From: Salvelinus alpinus
Taxonomy: Eukaryota; Chordata; Actinopteri; Salmoniformes; Salmonidae
Length of the DNA: 64,000 bases
Assembly: GCF_045679555.1 (NCBI RefSeq)
Contig: NC_092092.1
Coordinates: 10,912,690-10,976,689 of the forward strand
Direction: 5' to 3'
In this document: one piece after another, positions 1 to 11,767 of the stretch
How the letters are laid out: every line of letters starts with the position of its first letter
How positions within the stretch are numbered: the stretch's first letter is position 1
Made by a program: the position numbers and the translations under genes
The notes under the pieces: generated by a model
What the model was told of the DNA's origin: nothing
What the model saw: the letters and a program-made list of their open reading frames with translations, nothing else
Database searches by the model: none

Positions 1-666
1 ATTTTTGATTAAAACCATATCTTTTTTTATTACAATAGGAGTACACTGCATGACTTTGAAACCATATGCTCTGTGACACTGTTCGGGAACTTGGCTGTCA
101 ACTGGACTACCACCACGTTTCTAGGAAGATGAGCACTTCACGCAATGTTGCCTGACATTACACATGGGACAATTCATCTGATTTCCCCTGCCCTTGTGTT
201 ATGACTTTCCTTGTTGTCACATGTAATGAGGACACATAACAGAGAACTCACCTATTGCCTTGTTTTTTTTCCTGGGAAGCATTCGGTGCTTGAGGCTGGC
301 TGCCAGCGTGTTTCCCTTCCTGGACAGCAGTCAGTGTTTCCCTCCCTGGACAGCAGTCAGTGGCAGCTTATCTAAGCTCTGAAGCTCACAATAATTGACT
401 ATTTTGTCAAACAGCTAGATGCTTTGCTCCAGTATCCCCTGTTGTGTTTACAGCCTTGCAGAGAGCCATGTCCAAACAAGCCAGTCTGGGAGCAATGGGT
501 ACATCTTGCCCAGGACAGCCCTGTGGTATAGTCCTCACACAGCAGACCAATTTCCAACTATGTATTTACTCATCTGCTAGGGTATCACTTAATGTCCCAT
601 AAACTCCAGGCTGACACCCCAGCCAATGGAGCGGTGGCTCAGACACAGCCATCCTCCCATGTTCTG
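1..666. other. Intergenic sequence, no gene seen
   Basis: No convincing coding region or mobile element is visible. The only local structure is a 26-bp tandem duplication at 309-334 and 335-360, containing ctggacagcagtcag twice with one mismatch between the units. The stretch lies downstream of the csmd1 3' end and outside the transposon that begins at 667. Confidence 0.5.
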
Positions 667-2142
667 CACAGTGCATTTGGAAAGTATTCAAAACCCTTTA
701 GGTTTTCCACATATTGCTACTTTACAGCCTTATTCTAAAATCGATAAATAGGTTTTACACCCTCAATCAATCTACATACAATACCCCATAATGACAAAGC
801 AAAAACAGGTTTTCAGAATTGTATAGTTTTTTTTACAAATGTATTTACATTTCACATTTACATAAGTATTCAGCGATTGCAGCCTTGAGTCTTCTTGGGT
901 ATGACGCTACAAGCTTGGTACACCTGTATTTGGGGAGTTTCTCCCATTCTTCTCTACAAGCTCTGTCAGGTTGGATGGGGAGCGTCATTGCACAGCTATT
1001 TTTTCATCAAGGATCTCTATTCTTTGCTCCATTCATCTTTCCCTCGATTCTGACTAGTCTCCCAGTCCCTGCCGCTAAAAAACATCCCCACAGTATGATG
1101 CTGCCACCACCATGCTTCCCCGTAAGAATGGTGCCTGGTTTCCTCCAGACGTGACGCTTGGCATTAAGCCAAAGAGTTCAATCTTGGTTTCATCAGACAA
1201 GAGAATCTTGTTTCTCATGGTCTGAGTCCTTTAGGTGCCTTTTGGCAAACTCCAAGCAGGTCTTTTACTGAGGAGTGGCTCCCGTCTGGCCACTCTACCA
1301 TAAAGGCCTGATTGGTGGAGTGCTGTAGAGTTGGTTGTCCTTCTGGAAAGTTCTCCCATCTCTACAGATTGAACCTTTATTTAACTAGGCAAGACAGTAA
1401 AGAACAAATTCTTATTTACATTCTCATTTTTACCTTGTCAGCTCGGAGTTTCGATCTAGCAACCTTTCGGTTACTAGCCAAACACTCTAACCACTAGGCT
1501 ACCTGCCGCCCCAGTAACCATCAGGTTCTTGGTCACCTCCCTGACCAAGGCCCTTCTCCCCCGATTGCTCAGTTTGGCCATGCAACCAGCTTTAGGAAAA
1601 GTCTTGGTGGTTCCAAACTTCTTCCATTTAAGAACGATGTGTTCTTGAGGACCTTCAATGCTGCAGAAATGTTTTGGTACCCTTTCCCAGATCTGTGCCT
1701 CGACACAATCCTGTCTCGGAGCTCTATGGACAATTCCTTTGACCTGATGGCTTGGTGTTTGCTCTGACATGCACTGTCAACTGTGGGACCTTGTATAAAC
1801 AGGTGTGTTCCTTTCCAAATCCTGTCCAATCAATTGCATTTACCAAAGGTGGACTCCAATCAAGTTGTAGAAACGCCTCAAGGATGATCAATGGAACAGG
1901 ATGCACCTGAGAAACAGGATGCACATGAGCTCAATTTCTAGTCTCATAGCAAAGGGTCTGAATACTTATGTAAATAAGGTATTTGTTTTTTATTTTTAAT
2001 ACATTTGCTAAATTTGTCATTATGGGGTATTGTGTGTAGATTGATGAGGATAAAAAAAAAAAAAATCTATTTTAGAATAATGCTTTAACTAAACAAAATG
2101 TGGAAAAAGGAAGGGGTCTGAATACTTTCCGAATGCGCTGTG
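667..2142 (-). mobile_element. Tc1-like DNA transposon, degraded, with a SINE inside
   Basis: The ends are inverted repeats: cagtgcatttggaaagtatt near 669 and its diverged complement ending aatactttccgaatgcgctg near 2140. The inner parts, around 770-800 and 2020-2050, also pair, with a shared ataccccataatgac core. Transposase remains lie on the minus strand. About 1830-1530 encodes the N-terminal paired-like DNA-binding part (SKELSIELRDRIVSRHRSG, then ILKWKKFGTTKT in another frame), and about 1200-900 encodes the catalytic part, heavily frameshifted. A TA follows the right end; the left flank no longer reads TA. The element is dead. Confidence 0.85.
1369..1512 (-). mobile_element. tRNA-derived SINE inserted in the Tc1 element
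   Basis: Read on the minus strand, this begins ggggcggcaggtagcctagt, followed by a box-A-like and a box-B-like stretch (ggttgctagatcgaa), and ends in a short tail whose complement is ttgaacctttatttaacta. The same repeat occurs at 32571, 34188 and 39345. It interrupts the Tc1 transposase remnant, so it is the younger of the two. It belongs to a common salmonid tRNA-like SINE group; I do not name the subfamily. The middle portion is shortened compared with the copy at 32571. Confidence 0.75.
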
Positions 2143-2458
2143 TATGTCACCTTCACATGCTATCGGAGTTGTCAGAACAGTTCCGACAGGGAAGGTTCAC
2201 TTGAACAACCCTCCTAATCAGTGGGTAAACTCTAAGAAAACGGTGTTGCCCGAGTTGCAGAGTTAGGACGTTTCACCACTGACATTTGACCTCAACCAAC
2301 CAAAAGATGACAACAAATATTTTTGACAACTACAACCTTATCAATATGGATAATGTAGCTCAGGGAAGGGCAACTTTGCTGGGGGTGCAGGGCCATGAAA
2401 AAATCTGAACTCATCATGAGGGGCCGCATTGGCTCGCAGGTCTGCGTACCCTCCTCCA

Positions 2459-5010
2459 AGTCAAATCAAACTGTCTTTGTCAGATGCGCCCAGTACAACA
2501 GGTGTAGACTTTAACATGAAATGCTTACTTTCAAGCCCTTTCCCAACAATGCAGAGTTAAAAAGTAAGACAAATGTGCTAAATAAAGAACGAAATAGTAA
2601 CACAATAAAATAACTATAACGGGGCTATATACAAGGAGTACCAACACAGAGTTAATGTGCAGGAGTAGTTGAGGTAATTGAGGTACTATGTACATTTTGG
2701 GTTAAAAGTGATTAGGCAATCAGGATAGATAATAAACAGAGTAGCAGCAGCACATGTGAAGAGTGTGATAGAGTATGTGTGTGTGTGTGGCATCAATATG
2801 CATCTGTGTGTGTGTTTTGTGTGTGTGAGCATATGTAGTGTGTGTGTATGTGTGTATGTGTGTCGGAGTGTCAGTGTAGTATGTGTGAATGTATGGATAG
2901 AGTCCAGTGAGTGTGCATAGAGCCAGTGCAAGGGTCAATGTTAATTGTCAGGGTAGCCACTTGATTAACTGTTCTGCAGTCTTATATCTTGGGGGTAGAA
3001 GCTCTTCAGGAGCGTTTTGATCCCAGACTTGGCGCTCCGGTACCACTTGCCTTGCGGTAGCAGAGAGAACTGTCTATGACTTGTGTGGCTGGAGTCTTTG
3101 ACACTTTTTAGGGCCTTCCCCTGACACTGCCTGGTATAGAGGTCCTGGATGGTAGGGAGCTCGGCCTCAGTGATGTACTGGGCCGTACGCACTATCCTTT
3201 GTAGCGCCTTGAGTTTGGATGCCAAGCAGTTGCCATACCAGGTGGTGATACAGCCAGTCAATATGCTCTCAAGGGTGCAGCTGTAGAAGTTTTTAGTCCA
3301 CATGAAATCTTTTTAGCCTCCTGAGGGGGAAGAGGCGGTGTCATGCCCTCTTCACGACTGTGTTGGTGTGTTTCGACCATGATAGGTCCTTAGTGATGTG
3401 AACACAGAGGAACTTGAAGCTCTCAACACGCTCCACTACAGCCTCGTCAATGTGAATGGGGGTGTGCTTGGCCCTCCTTTTTCTGCAATCCACGATCAGC
3501 GTCTTTGTCTTGCTGACGTTGAGGGAGAGATTGTTGTCCTGGCACCACACTGCCAGGTCATTGTCCTCCTCCCTATAGATTGTCTCATCGTCGTCGGGGA
3601 TCAGGCCTGACACCATTGTATCATCAGCAAACTTAATGATGGTTTGGAGTCCCGTGCGGCCACGCAGTCATGGGTGAACAGGTAGTAGACTAGGGAACTA
3701 AGCACGCACACCTGAGGGGCCCCTGTGTTGAGGGTCAGCGTGGCAGATGTGTTGTTGCCTACTCTCACCACCTGGGGGCGGCCCGTTAAGAAGTAAGGAT
3801 CCAGTTGCAGATGGAGGTGTTCAGTCCCAGTCCTGAGTTTAGTGGTGAGCTTGGAGGGCGGCATGGTGTTGAACGCTGAGCTGTCAATGAATAGCATTCT
3901 CGCATAGGTGTTCCTTTTGTCCAGGTTGGAAAAGGCAGTGTGGAGTGCAATAGAGATTGCATCATCTGTAGATCTGTTGGGGCAATATGTGAATTGAAGT
4001 ATGTCCAGGGTGTCTGTGTTGATGTGATCCATGACCAGCCTTTCAAAGCATTTAATGGGTACATATTTGAGTGCTATGGGGCGGTAGTCATTTAGACAGG
4101 TTACCTTGGCGTTCTTGGGCACAGGGACTATGGTGGTCTGCTTGAAACATGTAGGTATTACAGACTGGGTCAGGGAGAGGTTGAACATTTCAGTGAAGAC
4201 ACTTGGCAGTTGGTCATACAGTTGTCCGGAACAGCTGGTGCTCTCATGTTTTGGTGTTGCTTGCCTTGAAGCAAGCATAGAAGGTATTTAGCTCATCTGG
4301 TAGGCTTGGTCATTGGGCAGCTCACGGCTGGGTTGCCTTTGTAATCAGTGATAGTTTGCAAGTGTCAGAGCCTGTGTAATAGGATTCGATCTTAGTCCTG
4401 TATTGAAGCTTTGCCTGTTTGATGGTTTGTCGGAGGGTGTAGCTGGATTTCTTATAAATATTTGTGTTAGTGTCCCACTCCTTGAAAGCGGCAACTCTAG
4501 CCTTTAGCTCAGTGCAGATTTTGTAATGCATTGCTTCTGGTTGGGATATGTATGTACGGTCACTGTGGGAACAACGTCATCAATGCACTTATTAATGAAG
4601 CTGGTGACTGATGTTGTAAACTCCTCAATGCCATTGGATGAATCTCGGAACATATTCCATATTCTGTGCTAGCGAAACAGTCGTGTAGGTTAGCATCCAC
4701 TTCCGTACAGTTACTTCCTGTTTGAGTTTTTGCTTGTAAGCAGGAATCAGGAGTATAGAGTGATGGTCAGATTTCCCAAATGGAGGGCAAAGGAGAGCTT
4801 TGTATGCATCTCTCTATTTGGAGTCAAGGTGACCTAGAGTTGTTTAGCCTCTAGTTGCACAGGTGACATGTAGAAATGAGGTAAGATAGATTTCAGTTTT
4901 CCATTATTAAAATCACCAGCCAGAAGGAATGCCACCTCTAGGTGAAATTTTTTCTTGTTTGTTTATGACCCTATATGGACAGTTGAGTGGTAAACAGACA
5001 GCTACGAAAC
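2459..5010 (-). mobile_element. Non-LTR retrotransposon (LINE), 5'-truncated and decayed
   Basis: On the plus strand the element starts with its complemented 3' tail (aaatcaaactgtctttgtca), followed by the complement of a 3' UTR that includes a (TG)n-rich microsatellite at about 2776-2880. Reverse-transcriptase coding remains follow at about 2965-4531 on the minus strand. The same family recurs at 14405-22210, 27388, 33692 and 62880-63750 in this window. The 5' border near 5010 is approximate because the sequence fades into unrelated DNA. It is inserted inside the hAT element 2361-6423. Confidence 0.8.
2965..4531 (-). pseudogene. LINE reverse transcriptase remnant
   Basis: The best piece is 4278-3601, with NDYRPIALKYVPIKCFERLV and FIDSSAFNTM (the conserved block of the RT palm, here without a clean LDxxxAFD pattern), then a frame change. 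3616-3341 carries WCQDNNLSLNVSKTKTLIVD, and 3303-2965 carries the C-terminal LTGCITTWYGN and AQYITEAELPTIQDLYTRQC segments. 4531-4322 adds an upstream piece. Several frameshifts and stops break the frame, so no working enzyme is encoded. Family: L2/jockey-like non-LTR RT by motif style; the clade is not certain. Confidence 0.75.
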
Positions 5011-6016
5011 TGATTTGTGAAATAAATCTATTTGTACAGTAGATCTTAAGAGTCTATTGATGCACCCATGCATCAATCTTAGTAACATAATAAAAAATCC
5101 CCATAAAAATCTGTCAGTTTAAGCTGCGTCTCATTTCACCTCATTAGCCTACGTCGGCCTTGCGCATCTGAAGGTGGCCGAGTTACAGCAGTGTTCTCAC
5201 GAAAACATCAGTCGCGTCCCAAATGTTTGGCCTACAAAAGGGGAGATTCTCACAAACATGATGGTGTTCTCTGTTTTGCTATACAACCCCCACAAATATC
5301 ATGGGACTCGTCTGAAGTCAGAAACGCTGACGTGCCAACTTCTTTCTGTAGCACCTGAATCGTTTGAGCTACAAACTAATATGACCCCACTATGGAAAGG
5401 GGAGACTCTCATGAACACAATGGTGTTCTCCGTTTTGCTCTACATGTCACGGGACTCTTCTGAAGATACATAGAAACAAATGAAAGTATGGAGGTAGTTT
5501 TGTGCTAACAAAAAAAGGGGTTAAATATGTGTCCAAAAAACTAAAATATTTCTTGAGCTTTCTTATATCTCCTTGATATAGGACAGACACTTCAAAACCT
5601 AATTCCTTATGATTTATTTAGACTTTTTTTTGCCATTTATGAATGTGTTATAGGGTTATATTCTTAAGCCAAATTCAATATTTTATAATATTGTTTTAAA
5701 ATATATATTTTTTGATACCTAAAGTGGTCCTAAAAATAAAATAGCTAACTGGCTTATGCCATGTTAGTATGATATATACAGTATGAGTGAGAGTGACTAA
5801 CAAAATCAATGGGGGCCCCCTGGAGCTCAGGGCCCCTCTGCCTGGTCGGTATTTGGCCATGATTACCACAAGTTTAGATAGATGGCTAGACTAATTGAGT
5901 GACTGTCAGTGACTGATATAACAAGAGATAAACTGCTGATGCACAATCACATTTTGAAATTGCACCCTTGTGTATTCTACTATTCTAACTCTCAACAGTA
6001 AGTTTTTTAAAATGTA
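5011..6016. other. Inner hAT/unknown repeat DNA with an imperfect direct repeat
   Basis: Two related segments occur about 150-160 bp apart: aaaggggagattctcac at about 5237 with ggtgttctctgttttgc, and aaaggggagactctcat at about 5396 with ggtgttctccgttttgc. Both are followed by a gggactc-tctgaag motif. An open frame across them (5174-5473) contains only this repeat and resembles no protein I know. The rest (5480-6016) is AT-rich with nothing recognisable apart from gggggccccctggagctcag near 5811. Confidence 0.4.
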
Positions 6017-6330
6017 TTTTTATTCCACCTTTATTTAACCAGGTAGGCCAGTTACAACTGCGACCTGGCCAAGATAAAGCAAAGCAGTGCAACAAAAACA
6101 ACAATACAGAGCTACACATGGGATAAACAAACGTACAGTCAATAGCACAATAAAAAAAACTGTATACAGTGTGTGCAAATTAAGTAAGGAGGTAAGGCAA
6201 TAAATAGGCCATAGTGGCGAAGTAATTACAATTTAGCAATTAACACTGGAGTGATAGATGTGCAGATGAGGATGTGCAAGTAGAAATACGGGTGCGCAAA
6301 AGAGCAGAAAAACAAAAACAAATATGGGAG
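6017..6330 (-). mobile_element. LINE 3' tail fragment
   Basis: The plus strand reads attccacctttatttaacca and gcgacctggccaagataaag, followed by acatgggataaacaaacgta and cagattaacactgga-like and gtgtgcaaaagagcag-like segments. This is the 3' untranslated end of a dispersed fish LINE family in minus orientation. No coding part is included. It lies inside the hAT element that ends at 6423. Confidence 0.5.
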
Positions 6331-6431
6331 AACCCGACTGAATTTTTTTGGTCAAGGAACCCATTTTTGGAAATGTATTCGTGTAGCGCATGCTGCCCCT
6401 GGGCCGCCAGTTGCCTATCCCTGATGTAACT

Positions 6432-7411
6432 AGTTTGATTGGTTGAAGAATTGTTCCGATTTCAAAAGTACTTCCCACTTCCCAGTTTCCCATGAGCACT
6501 TGAAGCCAGCAATACTGTCTGTCTTGTGCCTTCCTCTCCTTCATTTGTACTCATCTGAAAACACATAGTGAAAGTATTATAGTAGAGGCCTTTCAGGAGA
6601 TTTAGTTCACATCTACTCAGTTCTTTCAGGTAAGTTCAAATAAAATAAAAGAGGAGAAGAAGTCGATTTAAACAACTTTAGATAGCAGCTGGTTTCTGAG
6701 TTTTTCCTCTGTCTGAGTTGTTGAGAGTACCTCTCATTCCCTGACATGACGTGCATTAATTCATTTTATTTTCTGGAAATGTATCAATTATGTGCATGCT
6801 GTCACTTTCAGAAAAAATACAATTTGTTTCTTCTAATGTTTAGATTTACTCCATAGCATGTCCATTTCTGAATGGCTATGATTTTATTTGTGAAATATTT
6901 TAACTATCATCAAACATCAATAACGCTAACTTCTTCAATATAGTTTTGTGATTTTTCTTACTGCAAAGAAATGGGCAGTACAGACTTTTGCTGAACTGCA
7001 GGCCCTAATGTTATTCAACCAAATATACTGTAGTATGCTGTGAATATTTAAGCCTTCTCTGCCCTAATTATTTATCGTAGTAAAATGACTTGGAGAGCAG
7101 GGATGTGTGAACTTAGTGGAGATGAGACTCAGTGTCGCCACCGCTGTGACATGCCTGTGGACGTAAAGTCCCTCCAATGCTTGGTGAAAGATGTTCAGAG
7201 GCTACCATAAAGTGGATGGCGTTTAAATCCAATCCCAGTGACGTTGTCGTCGCCCTTGCCTCATTTTAATTTAACCACTCACGTCATTTGGTAGGTCTGT
7301 TGGAGAAACAGGATACATGTGATGCCGCCGGGATGTCACATATACGCACGACACACACACACGTGCATGCGCACACAGCTTTTAAATTAAATGACCAGTA
7401 CACCAAATGGA
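6432..7411. other. Intergenic sequence, nothing recognised
   Basis: No gene or clear repeat is seen in this kilobase. A short alternating CA/GT stretch lies around 7345-7378, just before the palindromic block. Confidence 0.4.
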
Positions 7412-7597
7412 AAAATCACATGAATTTCACATGGTATCACATGTGAAGTGTTCCAAAAACACGTTTTCATGTGATCACATGTGAAGTTAATGTAGTAACA
7501 TGTGACAACATGTAAAGGAACACGTGATAACATGAAACTACACGTGAAAATGTGATCACACGTGAAGTGGTCTAAAAATACATGTGAAAACACAAAC
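7412..7597. repeat. Palindrome-rich repeat of CACATGTGA/CACGTGA motifs
   Basis: About ten copies of catgtga/cacgtga-type motifs occur in both orientations, for example tcacatgtgaagtg at about 7449, atgtgatcacatgtgaagtt at about 7470 and gatcacacgtgaagtg at about 7554. Units are about 30-40 bp and each is self-complementary, so single strands can fold into hairpins. It directly precedes the 23-bp minisatellite. No coding function is suggested; the short minus ORF across it follows from the repeats. Confidence 0.65.
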
Positions 7598-7602
7598 ATA
7601 CT

Positions 7603-10600
7603 GTAGCATGGTAATGTCCAGTATGTCAGCATGGTACTGTCCAGTATGGTACTGTCCAGTATGTCAGTATGGTACTGTCCAGTATGTCAGTATGGTAGTG
7701 TCCAGTATTTCAGAATGATACAGTCCAGTATGTCAGCATGGTACATTCCAGTATGTCAGTATGGTACTGTAGTATGGTTTGGTCCAGTATGTCAGTATGA
7801 TACTGTCCAGTATGTCACTATCCAGCATGTCAGAATGATACTGTCTGGTGTGTCAGCATGGTATTGTAGCATAGAACTGTCCTGTATGTCAGCATGGTAC
7901 TGTCCAGTATGTCAGCATGGTACTGTAGTATGGTACAGTCCAGTATGTCAGCATGGTACTGTCCAGTATGTCAGCATGGTACTGTCCAGTATGACAGCAT
8001 GGCACTGTCCAGTATGACAGCATGGCACTCTCCAGTATGTCAGCATGGTACTGTCCAGTATGTCAGCATGGTACTGTCCAGTATGACAGCATGGTACGGT
8101 CCAGTATGTCAGCATGGTACTGTCCAGTATGTCAGCATGGTACTGTCCAGTATGTCAGTATGGTACGGTCCAGTATGTCAGTATGCTACTGTAGTATGCT
8201 ACTGTCCAGTATGTCAGTATGGTACCGTGGTATGGTACTGTCCAGTATGTCAGTATGACACTGTCCAGTATGTCAGCATGGTACTGTCCAATATGTCAGC
8301 ATGGTACTGTCCAGTATGTCAGCATGGTACTGTAGTATGGTACAGTCCAGTATGTCAGTATGATACTGTCCAGTATGTCACTATCCAGCATGTCAGAATG
8401 ATACTGTCTGGTGTGTCAGCATGGTATTGTAGCATAGAACTGTCCTGTATGTCAGCATGGTACTGTCCAGTATGTCAGCATGGTACTGTCCAGTATGTCA
8501 GCATGGTACTGTAGTATGGTACAGTCCAGTATGTCAGCATGGTACTGTCCAGTATGTCAGCATGGTACTGTCCAGTATGACAGCATGGCACTGTCCAGTA
8601 TGTCAGCATGGTACTGTCCAGTATGTCAGCATGGTACTGTCCAGTATGTCAGCATGGTACTGTAGTATGGTACAGTCCAGTATGTCAGCATGGTACTGTC
8701 CAGTATGTCAGCATGGTACTGTCCAGTATGACAGCATGGCACTGTCCAGTATGACAGCATGGCACTCTCCAGTATGTCAGCATGGTACTGTCCAGTATGT
8801 CAGCATGGTACTGTCCAGTATGACAGCATGGTACGGTCCAGTATGTCAGCATGGTACTTTCCAGTATGTCAGCATGGTACTGTCCAGTATGTCAGTATGG
8901 TACGGTCCAGTATGTCAGTATGGTACTGTAGTATGCTACTGTCCAGTATGTCAGTATGGTACCGTGGTATGGTACTGTCCAGTATGTCAGTATGACAATG
9001 TCCAGTATGTCAGCATGGTACTGTCCAATATGTCAGCATGGTACTGTCCAGTATGTCAGCATGGTACTGTAGTATGGTACAGTCCAATATGTCAGTATGA
9101 TACTGTCCAGTATGTTACTATCCAGCATGTCAGAATGATACTGTCTGGTGTGTCAGCATGGTATTGTAGCATAGAACTGTCCTGTATGTCAGCATGGTAC
9201 TGTCCAGTATGTCAGCATGGTACTGTCCAGTATGTCAGCATGGTACTGTAGTATGGTACAGTCCAGTATGTCAGCATGGTACTGTCCAGTATGTCAGCAT
9301 GGTACTGTCCAGTATGACAGCATGGCACTGTCCAGTATGACAGCATGGCACTCTCCAGTATGTCAGCATGGTACTGTCCAGTATGTCAGCATGGTACTGT
9401 CCAGTATGACAGCATGGTACGGTCCAGTATGTCAGCATGGTACTGTCCAGTATGTCAGCATGGTACTGTCCAGTATGTCAGTATGGTACGGTCCAGTATG
9501 TCAGTATGGTACTGTAGTATGCTACTGTCCAGTATGTCAGTATGGTACCGTGGTATGGTACTGTCCAGTATGTCAGTATGACACTGTCCAGTATGTCAGC
9601 ATGGTACTGTCCAATATGTCAGCATGATAATCTCCAGTATGTCAGTATGGTACGGTCCAGTATGTCAGTATGGTACTGTAGTATGCTACTGTCCAGTATG
9701 TCAGTATGGTACTGTAGTATGGTAATGTCCAGTATGTCAGTATGGTACTGTCCAGTATGTCAGCACGGTACTGTCCAGTATGTCAGTATGGTACTGTCCA
9801 GTATGTCAGCATGGTACTGTCCAGTATGTCAGTATGGTACTGTCCAGTATGTCAGCATGGTACTGTCCAGTATGTCAGTATGGTACTGTCCAGTATGTCA
9901 GCATGGTACTGTCCAGTATGTCAGCATGGTACTGTCCAGTATGTCAGTATGACACTGTCCAGTATGTCAGCATGGTACTGTCCAGTATGTCAGTATGGTA
10001 CTGTCCAGTATGTCAGTATGGTACTGTAGCATGGTACTGTCCAGTATGTCAGTATGGTACTGTCCAGTATGTCAGCATGGTACTGTCCAGTATGTCAGCA
10101 TGGTACTGTCCAGTATGTCAGCATGGTACTGTCCAGTATGTCAGCATGGTACTGTCCAGTACATCAGTTTGATACTGTCCAGTATGTCAGTATGGTACTG
10201 TAGCATGGTACTGCCCAGTATGTCAGTATGGTACTGTAGTATGGTACTGTCCAGTATGTCAGTATGACACTGTCCAGTATGTCAGTATGGTACTGTCATG
10301 TATGGCATGGTCCAGTATGTCAGCATGGTACTGTCCAGTATGTCAGTGTGGTACTATAGTATGTTACTGTCCAGTATGTCAGTATGGTACTGTCCAGTAT
10401 GTCAGCATGTTACTGTTCAGTATGTCAGCATGGGACTGTCTGGTGTGTCAGCATTATACTGTCCAGTATGTCAGTATGATACTGTCCAGTATGTCAGCAT
10501 GGTATATTCCAGTATGTCAGTATGGTACTGTAGTATGTTTTGGTCCAGTATGTCAGTATGAAACTGTCCAGTATGTCACTATCCAGCATGTCAGAATGAT

Positions 10601-10957
10601 ACTGTCTGGTGTGTCAGCATGGTACTGTCCAGTATGTCAGCATGGTACTGTCCAGTATGTCAGTATGGTACTGTAGTATGCTACTGTCCAGTATGTCAGT
10701 ATGGTACTGTAGTATGGTACTGTCCAGTATGTCAGTATGACACTGTCCAGTATGTCAGCATGGTACTGTCCAGTATGTCAGCATGGTACTGTAGTATGGT
10801 ACAGTCCAGTATGTCAGCATGGTACTGTCCAGCATGGTACTGTCCAGTATGTCAGCATGGTACTGTCCAGTATGTCAGCATGGTACTGTCCAGCATGGTA
10901 CTGTCCAATATGTCAGCATGATAATGTCCAGTATGTCAGCATGGTACTGTCCAGTAT
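7603..10957 (+). repeat. Large 23-bp minisatellite with higher-order structure
   Basis: The array repeats a 23-bp unit, tactgtccagtatgtcag followed by catgg, for about 3.35 kb (roughly 140 units), with variant units (tgtagtatgg, gacagcatggcact, ggtgtgtcagcat). A distinctive marker (tagaactgtcctgtatgtca) recurs at about 7873, 8436 and 9173, that is 563 and 737 bp apart, so blocks of 24-32 units were duplicated as larger segments. Because 23 is not a multiple of 3 and the unit has no stop in any plus frame, all three plus frames stay open and give overlapping false ORFs with a 23-residue repeat (MVLSSMSAWYCPVCQHGTVQ and so on). I see no sign that it is translated. Confidence 0.95.
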
Positions 10958-11767
10958 CAATTTCCAGTATCAACATTTCAACAATGATTTCTCTGCAGGG
11001 TGGCTGGTAGAAATTCCTTCTTGCCCTTAGATTCCATATTTATCACTATGCAATCACTTGGTTGCTAGCAGGAGACTTGTAAGATTTATTTCAGATTGTT
11101 GTTGAGGGGAGAAATTGTGAAATACTTCACCAGGATTGCACTCAGTATCAGTGACTGAGTTTCAGAATTGTGCTCCATGTCACTTGTCAGGTCCAATCTG
11201 TTGGCTGTATGGTCCTCTGTCAATCTGTGGAAGAGAGTTACATATATTCCATGTTTGTGCCTCTCTGGCACAATTTCCAGATTAAATTGGTAATCACTCT
11301 AGCCTGGAATAGAGAAAAAACAATCTGCTCGAGGTTCAGAACCATTAGTAACGCGTCACTGGATGTCCCTCCATCTGTCACATTTCAACACTGTTCTAGA
11401 ATGTACACTGCCCCATTCAAACATGTGCCAAGTATGACTAAACAGAAAAGGTGTTAGGTAACACTTTACATTGGGTGACATGCTCCCATTTCAAAAACCA
11501 CAACTTTCAAGGCTTGGTTAAATAATGAATGAATGTTTAAGGGAACTAAGTACATGTTATAGAAAGAAAGGCATAAGAGTTAAAGGACTAGATTACATTT
11601 CCTTTTATATCACCATTTGTATAGTTGTCAATGACAAACTACATCTGCAGGGGAACAGAATAATAAAATAGACTTGGTACTGCAACAGCTAGCAGAGGGG
11701 GTCAACACAAAATAACAGTTATCTTGGGATACTTTATCCATCATAGTATTACCTAACTGACGTTACC
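10958..11767. other. Intergenic sequence, nothing recognised
   Basis: Mostly single-copy-looking, moderately AT-rich DNA with no supported gene, RNA or mobile element. Confidence 0.4.

Larger units (their letters stand above)
2361..6423. mobile_element. Old hAT-type element with 8-bp target duplication, split by a LINE
   Basis: The left end reads cagggaagggcaactttg at 2361 and the right end reads caagttgcc-like ccagttgcctatccctg ending at 6423; these are imperfect terminal inverted repeats (cagggatgggcaact type). The flanking 8 bp are atgtagct at 2353-2360 and atgtaact at 6424-6431, matching at 7 of 8 positions, as expected for the hAT superfamily. No transposase is visible. A LINE occupies about 2459-5010 and another LINE tail about 6017-6330, so the original element was only about 1-1.5 kb and non-autonomous. 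The superfamily call rests on ends and duplication length alone. Confidence 0.6.

Noticed and set aside
5174..5473. 99-codon ORF as a possible small gene
   Set aside because: It spans an imperfect direct repeat of about 155 bp inside an old transposon and looks like repeat DNA.
7603..10957. Regular short repeats reminiscent of a CRISPR array
   Set aside because: Units are head to tail with no unique spacers, and this is vertebrate DNA; it is a minisatellite.
7631..11030. About 18 overlapping plus-strand ORFs with MVLSSMSAWYC repeats
   Set aside because: All are translations of the 23-bp minisatellite in its three frames. The open frames follow from unit length and lack of stops, with no start context, splice or domain evidence.
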